Source of the DNA: Metopolophium dirhodum
Taxonomy: Eukaryota > Arthropoda > Insecta > Hemiptera > Aphididae
Direction of reading: 5' to 3'
Assembly (NCBI RefSeq): GCF_019925205.1
Contig: NC_083562.1
Coordinates: 1,922,001-1,986,000, forward strand
Length of the DNA: 64,000 nt
The translations under genes were made by a program, and so were the position numbers. Each line of letters starts with the position of its first letter. Position 1 is the first letter of the stretch. Under the pieces are notes generated by a model that worked only from the letters and a program-made list of their open reading frames with translations, did not search any database and had not been told where the DNA came from. This document shows, one piece after another, positions 25,701 to 40,700 of this stretch.

Positions 25701-28700
25701 ATGAACTATAACTATATACCTTCAACCCAAAGTGTTAATTTGGTTCAATTAATTTTATCGCTCAATAGTACAAACAAAGTATTCGTACATTTGTGTAACT
25801 ACTACCTACTTACCAAAGAAGGAAAACAAAGTGCGCTGTTAAAACATCCAAGGTGTCTTAATAATTCTAAATCTAGTATCATTTGACACGAATTCACTTG
25901 TCAGCGTTGTAACGGGATAACCACTACCACTATGTCAACCTTAATGGGATTATATTCACTGCGAGTAAATGTCGTTATGTTCTAAATTGCGAAAGTGGAA
26001 AACATCAAGCCACAGTGCCGCACTGAAAATGCTGCAGGTACCGTTGATTTAGTGACGCGAATTTGCGATGGATAAAGCTTAAACCCCAGATTACATTTTA
26101 GATTTCTGATTCTTCAATTGAATTAAAAACAATTTTAGTATTGTAACCATCGTTAATTAAATTTAGTAGTAAGTATATGATGGATTGTAATTTATAGTTT
26201 ACTGTACAACAAACATAAGTACAAAGAAAGATACTAACATCATTTTGAAAAGCTTTTTATAATAATATAGTCAGAATGATTGTTTGATAAATATGGTTGT
26301 GAATTTTATGCGCTATTATTATCGTAAATAAACGATACGTTGGCAAAGCTTTTGCTAGAATGTCTAGACGTTTTCAATTTATATTTTTTGTTGAGCTGTT
26401 ATTTTATTCAAAATGTTCTTAAAATCGATCATTTAAAGCCATTAAATATATATCTTATTCGTATAATCATAAACATTTTTATTTTTTTATTATTATCATA
26501 TACAAAAAGAGTTTATTCAAATTAAAAGTTATAGTATATGAATTTATGTATTATTTGATTTTTTTTCAGTCCTTTCGATAATGTTTTAAATTGTATTCAA
26601 ATAAAAAAAAATGTTGACGAATATTGAAAAACAAAATAGTTTCAAACAATAACAATGTTGTATAAGAAATAATTTAACAAGTGAGTTTAAAATTTGAAGT
26701 ACTTTTAAGAATATTTCATTTTTACACTACTCTTTTGTACCTGTGTAATATTTGTTTATTATATATTTATTATATTATTATTAAAAAGGTAAGATAAAAA
26801 AATATTTATATAGTTTTTTAACATTATTCATAATAAACACCTTTTTGTTCGAGTAGAGTTAAGTATAATATAACATTTATATTAATAATATAACATAAGT
26901 TGGCTAGTTAAATGTTGTTTTTAGATAATGCTTTTCATTTTAATTATAAATAAATACTTTGTGGTATTTTAATACACAATAAAGTATTTAAAGTTCTTGT
27001 ACGTTTACTGCAGAAGTTTATACAATTCGTTAAAAAAACAAATTGTTTTGTATGGAGTGTCAAATCAACCGAAAAATATTGTGAATTTTATAATAAACCG
27101 CTTATTTTTCCATTGAGGTCAACTCTTTTCCAACAAATCAAAATCGTAACTTATTCAAAGTTCGAATTTATAGTCTAAATGTTTTTCATTTACATAACGT
27201 AACAAGAACTATGTACCTATTGTACCTACTTCAACGACGCGTGACAAACGTTAGTACATATATCGGGAAAGTTTCAATATTCCTCGAAAACTCCACACAA
27301 AAATTAATTACTGGACTCTTTTCAAATGACTCAGATACAAACGATATTTTTGATGAAAATTGGATCGAGTCACGTTATTTAGATTTTCAAAGTTATAGTC
27401 ACAATAGAACATATTATAATAATAATCCTCGATGGCAGATACATAGATGGAATATAATAGATTTGGAAACACCAACAGTTCTGTTGTACCCCATTAGCTT
27501 TTAAAATTAAAGAGAATTTTTTTTTGTAAATTAATATTGTAATATCAATATGTATCACTTAACTAACTGAAACTACAGCTTATAAAAACAAATAAAACAT
27601 ATTGTGGTTAACTGTTATTTATTTATATTTGTCATTAAAAATTTATAATATTGATTAAAATTTAATAGGATGCCAGCAAAATACATTTTGTTTTCTATCT
27701 CTGAGCTACGCGCAACATATCACATTTGCGTTCAGAACCAATTTTGTGTTGTTAGATTTAATATGAGAGTGAATTTACCTATCATACAACTAAATGATAA
27801 GAACAGTTTAGAATAACTTTTTGGGAAATTTCAATTTTTATAAAAGTTACGAGTATGTAAAACATCACAATTAAAATTGCAAAAATTCAAGAAATGAAAT
27901 AATATCTCAAAACGTTTATAAACTCAGATAATGTTCTTAACTTTAAGTTTGATAATACGTTAATGGCACTCTCATATTAAAGCTTACAACACAACCAAGT
28001 ATAGTGTACTTCTTAATATAATATTGTCTTAATTCGTACCATTAGTGGTTATTTTCTTTTTGATTTTAACTAGCAGCCTACCACTATTTTCTTTGTTTCT
28101 TATTTTTTGTTGACATTTATTATGTTGTAAGTTTCACTTATATTTGTTCAGTCCCCCTACAAAGAAAAACAATTTTAATTGCGATTATGTTTCCAGTAAC
28201 CTAATCTAAGTTATTCACAGGCCAACAAATCAAATACGGTAAATTTAACATAATATACATATTATATATAAATTATAAATTAAATACATCAAAATGAAAA
28301 AACTTAACTGTTCAATTTAGTTATTTAATAAACAAATTTAAAACCCTCATCAACCCACTTATTTCACTCCTGGATATATTGACGAATTCACTAAATAAAA
28401 TCTCAATAAGCCGAAATATCATAATATAATATCCTTTATAAATATTATTACGGAACGCAGATTGATTACTTAATATAAAATTATTATTTATCGAACGATA
28501 AAAAAAATAACAACGCGTTATTATATACAGAAACCCATTCAACACCAGAAAATCAAATAAAAAAAGTAATTCAAAATCAAATTTAGGTTCTGTTAGTGAA
28601 CGGTTTCCCCATTCAAGTGTTTAATTATATATTTATATTAATTCTTTTATTTGGAAATTCACTTATTATTTACAATAAAGATTGTAAATATTTTTAGTAA

Positions 28701-31700
28701 TAATGCAAACCTAAGTTATTCTATTAAGTAAGTTTTATTATTTATGATTTTGAATGTGCTTACTGCTTAATGTTATTATTCGTATAATATTATATTGCAT
28801 TATTAGCGCTTAAAATATATTTTTAATAGTATGATAAATAACTAATACTTTATTTAGTTCCTTCTCATAGTTAATACATTGGAATGAAAATAATATTATA
28901 TAAAAAGCGTTTACTGATTACTTTATTGTTATTTGTTTACTATAATTATGTTATTTAAAATGGGAACATTATTTTAAAGTTTGTTCAAAAATGTTCTTGT
29001 TTATTTTTAATTTTAATCTTATTATATTATGTGAGAATTAATATTAATTTAATGGATTTTTTTTTTAAATATTTACAATTGAAAAAAAAATAATTAACAC
29101 GATTTTGTTGTTTTATTAAAATTGTTATCTTGGAATTTTATTTGATAATGAATAGTATTCCAATGTTGTTTTTCAAAATATCTACACTTGACAAAATATA
29201 ATATCTTATATTGACATTATGAATTATAGCTTAAAAATATATCACAGTTTAGCTTTTAATTTTACAAAAAAAAAAATGATATAATTAAATTTAAATTAAG
29301 AACCAACCATATAGTTTTAATTTTAATTAATACTTTTAATGGAAAATATTAGTTAATAGATTAAATTTTTTGAAAAAAAATACCATAAATGATGTAATCT
29401 ATACCCTATAACCTTAAGTTTATCAATAATAGGTAAAGAAGAAACCTTTTTTCAAGAATCATAATTATTTGAATTATAATAACTACAATAGATTATAATT
29501 TTTCATTTGACCTGAGAAAACATTGCAAACATAATAATTATTTTTTTTGCATGTGATACATTTATTGTACATAATTAACACTTTATTTTTATGTAGTTAG
29601 TTGAATCTTGGAAAATGTATGATACATTTATATTTTATACATACATGCACCTAAACAAAATATATTTTAGGGCCTAAAATTATATAATCTACATTTCATT
29701 TGTTACTTTAATGTCCCTTCGGAAAAATCTTTATTCATTATTGAAATTAAAATACTTCTTAAACGAATTTTGTAATATTATCAACTAATTTTACTTAGAA
29801 TAGTTAATATTTGATTACATTTTTTAAGCTTGAAATATAACTATCATTGGTGTGAAAAAAGTTGATTGTTCTGCTTACTACTTATGCATTCTTAAAATTA
29901 TTGTGCATTAATGAAATAAAATTACCATATATTTAAATATAGTAATGAATTAGATCGAATCTAACTATTCTAACTAAATTAAAAATATTTAAATACGCGA
30001 AATATAAGTTTTTCAACTATTAAAATATTTTCACCCATTTGACCTAACACAACTTACGTCAGCAATAATTCGTCTGAAAAAATTATTCAGTATTCAAGTC
30101 GATCAAATATTAAGGTATATGCAATAAGGCATATGATATGGGGATGAGCTTAGTATCAATCTTAACAACAATATGTGAGTGTTTATTACATTTTACAATG
30201 CTACAATTTTATAGAAAGCGATTTTTCTTGTTTACTGAATCTAATGATTGCAAGTGAACAAAAATTATTGTATTTTAGTAATAATAACAATAAAAACAAA
30301 TTCAATTATAATTAATGGTCTGCACTTTATACTCTATAGTTTAGACCATTAATAATAATAAAAAAACTTAAATATTTATGTTTTTAAATGTTCGTTAGGT
30401 ATACTTTATACGATAACTCAAATCTTAAGAGTCTTGTTTTAAGTGTTTCAACAGTGACATAATTTTATCAATATAAATAGGTATAGAATACGGTTCATTA
30501 TTGGGGTCACCTACAAGTTGTTTTGAAAATTAGTTAAAAATGTATTCAATAAATTTATTCTAGTTGTAAAAAAACCAATACGCCAGATCCACTGTATTTT
30601 ATAAGTGCTGATTTATGAAATTATACATTTTGTAAGTATGATTTTTCTGCTTAGAAATACAAACATTTATTTTTAGATTATTTTCTAACCACTCATTATG
30701 TAATTTCAATTAGCAAAGTGTTTGCATTGAGATAGTTGATAATACATTTCAAGTTCATAAAGGCAATAGTAATTATGTTATTTCAAAAGGGTCACGTTAT
30801 TATATTTGATGAAAAACTAGTTTTCAGGAGTAAAAATATAACGAAAAAAGAATTTAAAGGCTTCGTATGAATAACTTATGAACGTTACTACTACCTGTTC
30901 AAGGGTTAAACATCTGGTTATAAATAGTTTGTCGAAAATTAGTTTATATAACATCTATTATAAGGGTAGGTTATCGGAAATATACTGTTGTTGTGCAACA
31001 TTTTTGGCTTCATTTATTTCTCCTCTCCCCACCACCACCGTGGTATTTTTGCCGTTGAATTTCCGTGATTTATTTTAGCCCATTTTGAATTAAAGAAAGA
31101 TATTATTAGAATAGGTCAATATAAGTAGGATATACAGCTATAAGCTCTCGAGGGAATGTTATAAACAAATAATACCGTAAATATTTTGTTTGACGTTGTA
31201 TTTATACGTATACACTATATACGTATATGGAATATTTCAGTTGATTAATTTATTATTTAACAGTATGTCACAACCCATAAGCGGATAACTCCATAATTTT
31301 ACACGCAGACGGAATGATTTTAATTTTGATTATATTATATTTATATCATACGAAACACAAGCCTAGTAGTTTACTCATTCTGCTTCTACACATACGTCGT
31401 ATAGCTACTATTGACTAATGTACCTAATTTTGTTGATATACCAAAGCGATTAAAATATCACAAGCAACAACCATAAACATATGATAAACGAAATTATATT
31501 TATATGTATAGGATGGAAGTAAAAACCAGAACATTTTAATTGTTTGTTTGTTTGTTGTTTTATGGTTTGTGAATGAGTGGAAACATAAATATTTGAACTG
31601 TCTTTATTTGTTACGGTGGATATAATGTTTTGTTTGTAGTTTTTTTAAATAGTATTTTTAGAACTCATTCATCTCTACAAACCCTTTAAGCTATTAATTG

Positions 31701-34700
31701 TTGTTAATATTATATCATGCAGTGCACTGACGCTAGACAATTTTTTTTGGATTTTAATACTTAATTTTCTCGACTACTACAGAATATTGTAAGATTAAGT
31801 ACATTACTTATAAAAGTTAATTAAGAAATGTTTATTTAAAAAAAAATGTAATTGGAATAAGTACCAACAGGTAGGTATTATAATACATTGACAAAATATT
31901 AAACACAAATTATAGTTATTCTATCAAATTTAATATTATAGTTTATTGAGATATGATATACCTCAAAAAGGATCGAAAAATATAAAAACTAATAACTAAC
32001 TAAACACTTTTATATGGATTTTTTGTAAAATGAAAAATTGTCTACCATAAATACTTTATGTTGTCATAAAATAAAAATATTTAAGTAGAGATAATTTTAG
32101 TTTATTTTGTATGTAACTGGGTTAACCTACTTTAAACTATACCTAAATATTTATTTTCAATAGTCAACAAATGAATATAACCAAACCTACTGGCTGTACG
32201 TTTATACTCTATACTTAATAGAAGTTTATATTGATATATTAATGTTTTAATCATGCTTTTGAAAATTTCATAGTATAACTCAAAATAATATTTCAAATGT
32301 TCAAATGTATATTAAAAAATTCATAATAATGCCATTGGGTTAAAAATCAATTTTAAATGTCATAAAAATAAGATTTAAGTTAGGACCAAATATATTCAAT
32401 AAATGTTAGTTTATATAATTATATAATAAAATAAAATTATAAGTTTGTTGTAATTTGAATATTATTTTAATTATAAGTCAGAAAGTTGTAACATGGGTAT
32501 AATTGCTTTGGCCACTTATAAACATGTAGTCTAAAAATAGACGTTGTTTTAACTATAAAAAAATATACAAATTTATAAAAACCAAATTATAATCTACTAG
32601 ATTTTATAAATAAATATCTTAACTCACTTCATAGCTTTATTTAAGGCTTTTTTAAAAATATTTTTCACCAAATAATTAGGTATATTATTTTATTTATAAA
32701 ATTTCATTATGTATTGTATTTATAATGATGTTTAAAAAAATTACAATTTTAGTTGAATTTGAAATATTAATTATTATTACTAATCATAATTTGTTACAAG
32801 TTTATCAAAAATTATTAAATGCAATAATGTTTTACTCATTTTTAATTAATTTTTTTTTTAAATTAAAATATTTTTTTATGTTTCAACATGAACTATATGG
32901 TTATTACTTATTAGCTTAATAACTGAAATTTGTTAACATATAGCTATATTACCTATAGGTATAAAATGTGATTCATTCAAAGGTTAACGCTTATTATGTC
33001 AAAAACTTAATACATTTTTGTAAAATATTTTTTTACATTATTTTGATTAATTACGAAACAACGGAAAAAAATTATATATTATATATTATATTATAATTAT
33101 ATATTTTTAGAATTATTATGTATAAAACTAGAATTTCAAACAGGTAGTTAATTAGTTATAACACTTATAGCATATAAGTATTTAAAATTTAGATGAGCCA
33201 TGTGGAATGGCAAAGAGGTATAGGTACCCCGCGAGATTATAGTCATCCACTTCTCCTCTCATCTTAACTTTAAATACTTACTTGTAACTGTTGTAAGTTA
33301 TAACGGTAATTGGTTACTGTATCGAAATACTATTAGATACTACTTAAAAATCGTCCTGAATTATTGTATGGATTTAATATTAATCATTAGAAATATCAAA
33401 TGTACGTTATTGAAAATAATTGTTCAATGCAGATTTTCAGCTTAGTACAGTAAATTCGGTGTTTTGATTTTAATAATATTTGTTTAAATCATCAATCGTT
33501 ATTTAAACATTTGATATAGTCACCAATGTTATTTTTTATCTTAACCTGTAAATATAAACTAAAGATTAGTTGAAATTACTAATTAATAATGTTAAAATTA
33601 GGCCCTAAAAAAAATCATAAAAAAAATTCAAAATACAAGTTATCTGTTTAGTATGCAAGTTGGAATATGAAAAATCGGCATGCTTTCATTCAGAACATTG
33701 TCACTCTAAAGAGCATAGGTAGCTCTACTAACATAAAAATAATCAATTAAAACAGAACTACGTTTAAAAACGGTTCTCATCTAGTGTTTTTTTTACAAGG
33801 ATTATGTACAAGGTCATATGTTTACATCACTAGTTAGCCTAAACATTCAAACCGATTACCTGGGATCATTTCTGGATTCAATTTTACGTCGACGTTTTGA
33901 TAACTACCTAGAAACATTATATAGTACAATTAAAATCACTAAATCGTTTAAAAACATATTTACTAGAATTTGTATTCATAGTTAATAAAAATAAATAAAT
34001 ATTTGATTTCATTATTAATTTAGCGCAAACATAAGGTACGTTATTTTTTGTGTTGTAAAGTTTTAACATAATTAGTAACTGAGATACTCTATCACTAAAA
34101 CCTAATATTTTATATTTAGTCTTATAAGTATGGATAATTATTCATATGAAGATGTGTTAATGTTTTTAATTAAAAGTTAGTTTCTATTATGTTACGCCGA
34201 AGTGTGTAAGAAAACCATCTATCAACCACTTGCTTAAAACCAAAAGCTCTGGCTTTGTATAAGGTAAGTCACTCAGCTAATTATAAAGGTGGCAAATCTA
34301 CAAGGAACTCGAACGCCATCGTCAACCTTAAAAAAGATAATCTCCCAAAAATGTGAATCTTCCGTTGCATAAAACTGCTCCACCGATGGCTTTTTCAATT
34401 AACTCTTATACCTGAACCTCTCTCTCATACTCACGAGCTTCTGCTAATAACCACATATCCACTCAACATCAATATGATCAAACCTCTCCAAATCTTATTT
34501 TAATTTTAAACCATTTTATAACAGACTTTAAATCATCTGTCTTGCCTTTGGTTTTATTTTTAACCATAATTATCACTTATCAGGCGCCTTGTAAAAAAAT
34601 GCCTTATAATCACTCTTAATCCACTATTAATCCTCTTCGTATCCTTCAACAATTAATGAAACGCCAATAATATCCTAAGTCAGCGGTTCCCAAACTGCAC

Positions 34701-37700
34701 AATGGTAATCTAAGGGCAACACGAGCATTTTACAGGAGCACCATGGGTCATAAGAAATTATTATTTATTTTTTGTTAATTTCAAATTGAATATTATAACA
34801 ATTTGAATCATAGTTTTTGGCTTACACTGCAACTAAAATCAAATAGGTACCGCAACCGTCTCAATACGCAGAACGCCAGAACCTAACCTCCGACTCCTGT
34901 AGCTAAGTTGTCAATAATAAAACCTGACATTTCCAAAATTTGCAAATGTTAGCAACCATTTACATCTCATCAGTAATAATGCTACAATATTTACGTTTAA
35001 GATAATTTTCTCTTTAAAAATATTTTTTAGCTTTTTTTTTTATTACAAAAGAAGGTTTATTTACAATCTGTATTTATAGTAATACAATAAGCAAATTAGA
35101 TAAAGTAAAAATAAAAATAAATAGAAAAACAGGAGAGGGAAAGACTCCCATTGGAAGTTAAACTCAAAAATTTTAAGTTGGCTGCGTAGTATGTTTATAA
35201 AGATTAGACATATTGTATTATGATCATTAAAATAATAAAAATTGATTATCAATGAGAATATAATAATTGGTATTAATTTAATATTTATATTCCTCATGGT
35301 ATTGCAGCAGAGCACCGCGGCTGAATTTGGTTAAAAAAAATGGTACCTCCGGGAAAAAAGTTTGGGAACCACTATCAGAACTAAACCATTTAAACTAAAT
35401 AACCACAATAATACATGAACGAAAAATTTTCATATGTGTCGTCGGTGAGCTGGTTCTTTATAAAATCACTCGTGCTTCAAACCTCCAATATTATATAATA
35501 TATAGTAATATAATATTACTTAAAACCGTATAGATTGTGTATTTCCTAATAAAAGTAAAACGAAAAAAGGTTTCTCTCTATAATTATATGTATATAAATT
35601 GTCGTATGCAATTGGTGTGGACTTATTAAATTTACATGAGTTTATTGGTACCTAGACATTTTTTTTATGTTACGTCGGTATTGAAAAATACGTTAATAAC
35701 TGTAGCTAGTATAATTGTTTTATGAAATAATATAATAATAATTTTATAATATTATATGCGATTTGTTTTGGCAAAAATCAATTTGACAAAATAATTTATT
35801 AATAATATAATAAATATTATAAAATAGCATTGGAAATACAGTCTCTGAAAAATTGTCTCTGTTCAGAATCGTTTTCCGTATACAATGGTTTATAATTTAA
35901 ATTTAATTTAATACTTCCATTACCTACTCAATGGTGAGGTACACTCGACTCAACTCAATACATACTATAACATATTATACAGCAGAGCGATTCTCCCGGT
36001 TTCTTTTTTTTTTATTTAATATGGATTATAATTTTAGTCCATTTCGTAAAATTAATATTCATTTTGATATACTGAAAATGTATTTACGACATGAAAAACG
36101 TTTTACGAAATTAATATTTTATATTTTTCTACGCATTGTGAAATTGTTTCTTTCATGACTAAAATAATTAACATTCACACAATATATGAATATAATCATC
36201 GTATAACTACACATATTACAAACGTATAATATTCGTTCATCAATATTTTATAATTGTATTTATTATAGATTCCTACTACCTCCTATATCGTATTAATCAT
36301 TCGTAAGATTCAGAAGGTTAACACGTTTTTGACGGGTACACACATGGTGCGAAACTCTGTGCTTAAATAAAACAGACGTTTATTATAATAACAATTAAAT
36401 TGTGGGTTTTAGTTAATATAAGAGTGTTATAACAACATAGCAATAAAATTTACTGATCTACAATTACATTAAAAGAAAAATGTCACTGTAATGAAAATCA
36501 ATGAGACGGCGTCTTGGTTATGCAATATTGCTACATCGGTGTTATGGAATTTGTTTTGTATTATAAATTATTATGAACATCCATAATAGGTTAATACATT
36601 ATAATTCATTTTCAAATAATATTCATGACCATTTTTATACAGTGTTATTCACCAAGCATGCTAACCCTCATTTTTCCTTTAATAGTAAATTTATTCAAAT
36701 TCTGATTTATGGAATTTTTAAATATACTTAGAGACTATAATATTTTTAATCAAATGCATATTTTTGAACTACTTAAGGGGTGTCCTGTGGCAATACAAAC
36801 TTCTGTTTTCCAAATGAGAACCCCCCTCCTCTATTTTTACTGTAAATTATTTAGAGGATAATTTGTTTGAAAATTTTGATGTACCTAATTCAAAATTCGA
36901 ATGATTAGTTTTTTAGTTATTAAAATGTTTGTATTAAGGATAATAATCCTTAAAAATGGTTTTACATATATATAAAATAGACATACGATTGAATCTTGGG
37001 CCATTCTTATAAATTATTAATATTGATAGATTATTTTAATGACTCCAATTTTCAAATCACCATAGCCCCCATATCTTATAAGCCCATTACCATACACCTT
37101 TTATCCTTAGAACACAAAGTTGAATTACTCAAAAAATACTTGTACAAATTTTGATTTTGATAGGTCAAAAATTCAGAAAAATTATCTACTGCATTATTTA
37201 AATTGTATAATGTATAGGGTATAAGTCCTACAGGACACTCCATAAGCAGTACAAAAAAAATCTCAAGAATTAGAAAACATACTCTTAAAGTATATTTAAA
37301 AATTCGAAAAATCAGATTTTGAATAACTGCATTATTGAAGAAAAAAAGGGAATGAGCATGCTTGGTGAATCAACCTGTATACTATGTTTCAATAATATGG
37401 CACCGATCGTTTTCTACCTACGTTTTTATTTTTTATAAGATTTTATTTAGTTGTTTAACAAAAAAATTTATTTTAAAATGAAAAAAAAATATTTTTATCC
37501 ATAAGAAAATGCATTAACTGTTTGTCAAATAATACGTTCTTTTGTTATAAAAACTTATTGTTTCGCAGTAAATAAATTACTATTGATTTGCACAGCCACC
37601 ATTAAACCAACCCTTTATACTAACCCATACTTAGAGTTATTAAATGATATAGTTAATTTATTTTTATGTATTACCGTTGACACAGATTTTATTTGAATCT

Positions 37701-40700
37701 TATTTATTTTTGGAACTCCCATAGCGACATTATCATTGGTTTCAGATATTATTAGATAATTTATTTTCAATAAATCAATAATAAATAACAAATATATGAG
37801 GATATACCACGTACCATGATCATTGGCTATTAGTTTATTATTATTAACCATTTGTTAAATTACAAATTGTGATGTTCATTATATCTCATTCCATTATCAA
37901 AATATATTTGTTTTTATTATTATTTACTTCCATCTAATTTCTAAAAAAAAAATGTTGAAAAATGGCTTAAATGATAACTATTTATAATACGGACTTCAGT
38001 GGTGGTGTAGAGTTTAAAATGATAACATAATCTTTAACATTTATTATTATGTTAGGTTATATTTGTAATCTATATATTAGAGTTTTTCAGTTTTTTATCA
38101 TATAACCATGATTTGTGTTAGTGTTAATTGCATATATAAGTTATAACTAAGAAAATGGAATAATTTTATGATTTAACTGTCTACAGAATAAATTAGATTT
38201 AAGACAAACCAATAGTATTGAATAGTATTAGAATTGTTGTATGTAATTTAATGCAAATTTTGATAACGATACAATGTTATTTTTGGTTGAATCTCCGATG
38301 ACGATATTATTGAAGCATTCAATCACAAAATGAAACTCAAACAACGACAACGACGACTAAGCACTAAAGACGCTTCAGCATTAAAATAAAAAGTGATGGA
38401 CTATAAAAAACTGTATTTGTTTTAAGAATATTTTTATAGAACTATCAAATAAAAAAATATTTAAATATTTAATTGAGAAAAATACATTTTTATGAAGGTA
38501 AAAAATGTTTTTGTTTTGTTTTTATAAATATTGTCATTTTTAAAATGCTGCAGATTGAATGAATTTCATGGAATGTCGGAGTGGGTTCATTAAATTAATG
38601 ATTTTCCTAAATGAATACGACAGTAAGATAACCAGAAAAACTTAAAACAGTTGTACAATATATAAAAACTTATAAAGAAAAATATATCTTATCATTTTTA
38701 ACTTAATGAAGAACTTTATTAATATTGTATGAACTGCTGAATTTAGTATTATGATAATTTCTTGTTTCGTTTAATCTTTAAAAAGGATTATTTAAAAGTG
38801 TTTTAGGAAAGCCGAGTAAGAAAGGATTATGAGGAGAAAGTTTTTTACAGGAATTATTTTAAAGTATTTACACTAATATTTTTCCAAGTTTATTTAGTAT
38901 CCGCAGACTCAAGAGTTGAGTAACATTTTGTGCATGGCGTATCATGGTTTACTGATCTGCGGATTAAGGACGACAAGGAAGAGTTATATACCTACTATCC
39001 AATTTTAAGACATCGGTTCGGTTTAAAATGCTCCAAGATATTATTCTAATTTCTTATGAACCAACTTGATACCGCCTAACAACCTCGTTTGGGTATAGTA
39101 ATTTTCTTTGCAAACGTCTAGAAAACTGTGACGGCATGGATGGTTGTGAAATATATTTGCAATGACGTGGTGTAAAAGTACATACATAATTATACACGCG
39201 ATCGAATAAACAGAACAAGCGTGCCGAGCTGAATAATGTAACGTGATGTATGTACGTATAGAAACGCATGTGCAACACACGTGTATCCATAACATTTAGG
39301 TTGTGTGAAATATAAATCGAAACAGCGTCATGACTCAGCGCGGACTATAATATATTTATAAAATGTGTATTTTGAAAGATGAACTCCGCAATATTATTAT
39401 TTATGATTATTTTATACGAACGATTTTAATACCCACTTGGATTAAACGTTATCATATTACACGTCTTACAATCTGAACGATTACGGATGTACCGTATTGT
39501 ATGAAGTTTTATACATTATATTTTATTCCAGTTTAAAATTCTCGTGGACATACGTATGGATAATTTTATGTATACGTCAGTGTACCTACATACCGATCTA
39601 TATCTATCTCGTTATATTGTTATTCCATTGACGTTTCGCCGTCCAATATTGGGTTTGCATTAAATTTCACGTGTCCGATTGTGTTTTATATATTTGCCGG
39701 AAAATCGTAAAACAACAACAAATAATAAACAAACTGGAACGATAGAAAAAAATTATTTCCTGGTGAAGTAGAACATTATTATTTTTTCTTTCGTCTTTTC
39801 AAAACTATTTCTCATATCGTATACATACGCTGCTTTTCCGTATATTCGATTGCCCGTCGTTATCTCCGTAAGTCGTTTATAGTATTATTCTATTATTTGC
39901 CTAGTCCCTATCGTCTCGTTCGTTCGAGAACCGACGGCGATGGCGACGCATATAGCACCAAGAACTGTGCGTGGCGGCGCAAGCTGAGTATAACCATAGC
40001 TAACCGCCCGCCGCCGCCATCGTCGTCGTACTTGCCGGGAACGAACCGAAAGCAAAGTCTTTCCCGCACGCCGCCCGAGACCGAAGTCTCTGCCCACCCC
40101 TCCCCGCGACTATCGATCCACCGCCACGACTCGAAGTCGTTTTATATTACAATCCGCCACCACCATTTGGAAATATGCGTATAAGTATTTATGTTTATAA
40201 CAATAAATATGTTTCGTGTGCGGCGCGTGTACAATATTATGCTTTGTGTTGTAATAATAATATTATTGCGGTCATACTTATTATTTTGAACGATAAAAAC
40301 GACGACGATGACCGACCACCATCAGCCGCGACGACGAGACCAAAAAATCGGTGGTTTAATAATTTTCCACGTGTGCGTATGTGTAGGTGTACTATTATTA
40401 TTATTACGTGGTTTCGGAAAAATTAGAAAAATTAATATTATTTAATAAATCTTTAACCTTTGCCGGTACTTTGTACAAAACCGCAACTATACGATGGTGC
40501 GTGCATGTTATATGATATTATACGTCATAGGTACACATTACACAATATCGTATAAAATATAATATATATCATACGCGTAAGTGTTTCATAAAATATAAAT
40601 TTAATATAACACCATTGAAACATCCCCTTCGTTATGATATATAGTAGGTGAGCAAGTTGACCTCGATTCGGTTTGATTGAATTCTCTTCTTCAGCTTGCT

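Noticed and set aside
26236..26262. bantam-like microRNA word (CATCATTTTGAAAAGCT)
   Set aside because: It does not match the bantam core exactly and no hairpin partner is visible nearby.
39885..40426. Arg/Pro-rich frames as an unknown gene
   Set aside because: Frames on both strands overlap equally well, as expected from GC-rich DNA. There is no domain and no consistent splice structure.
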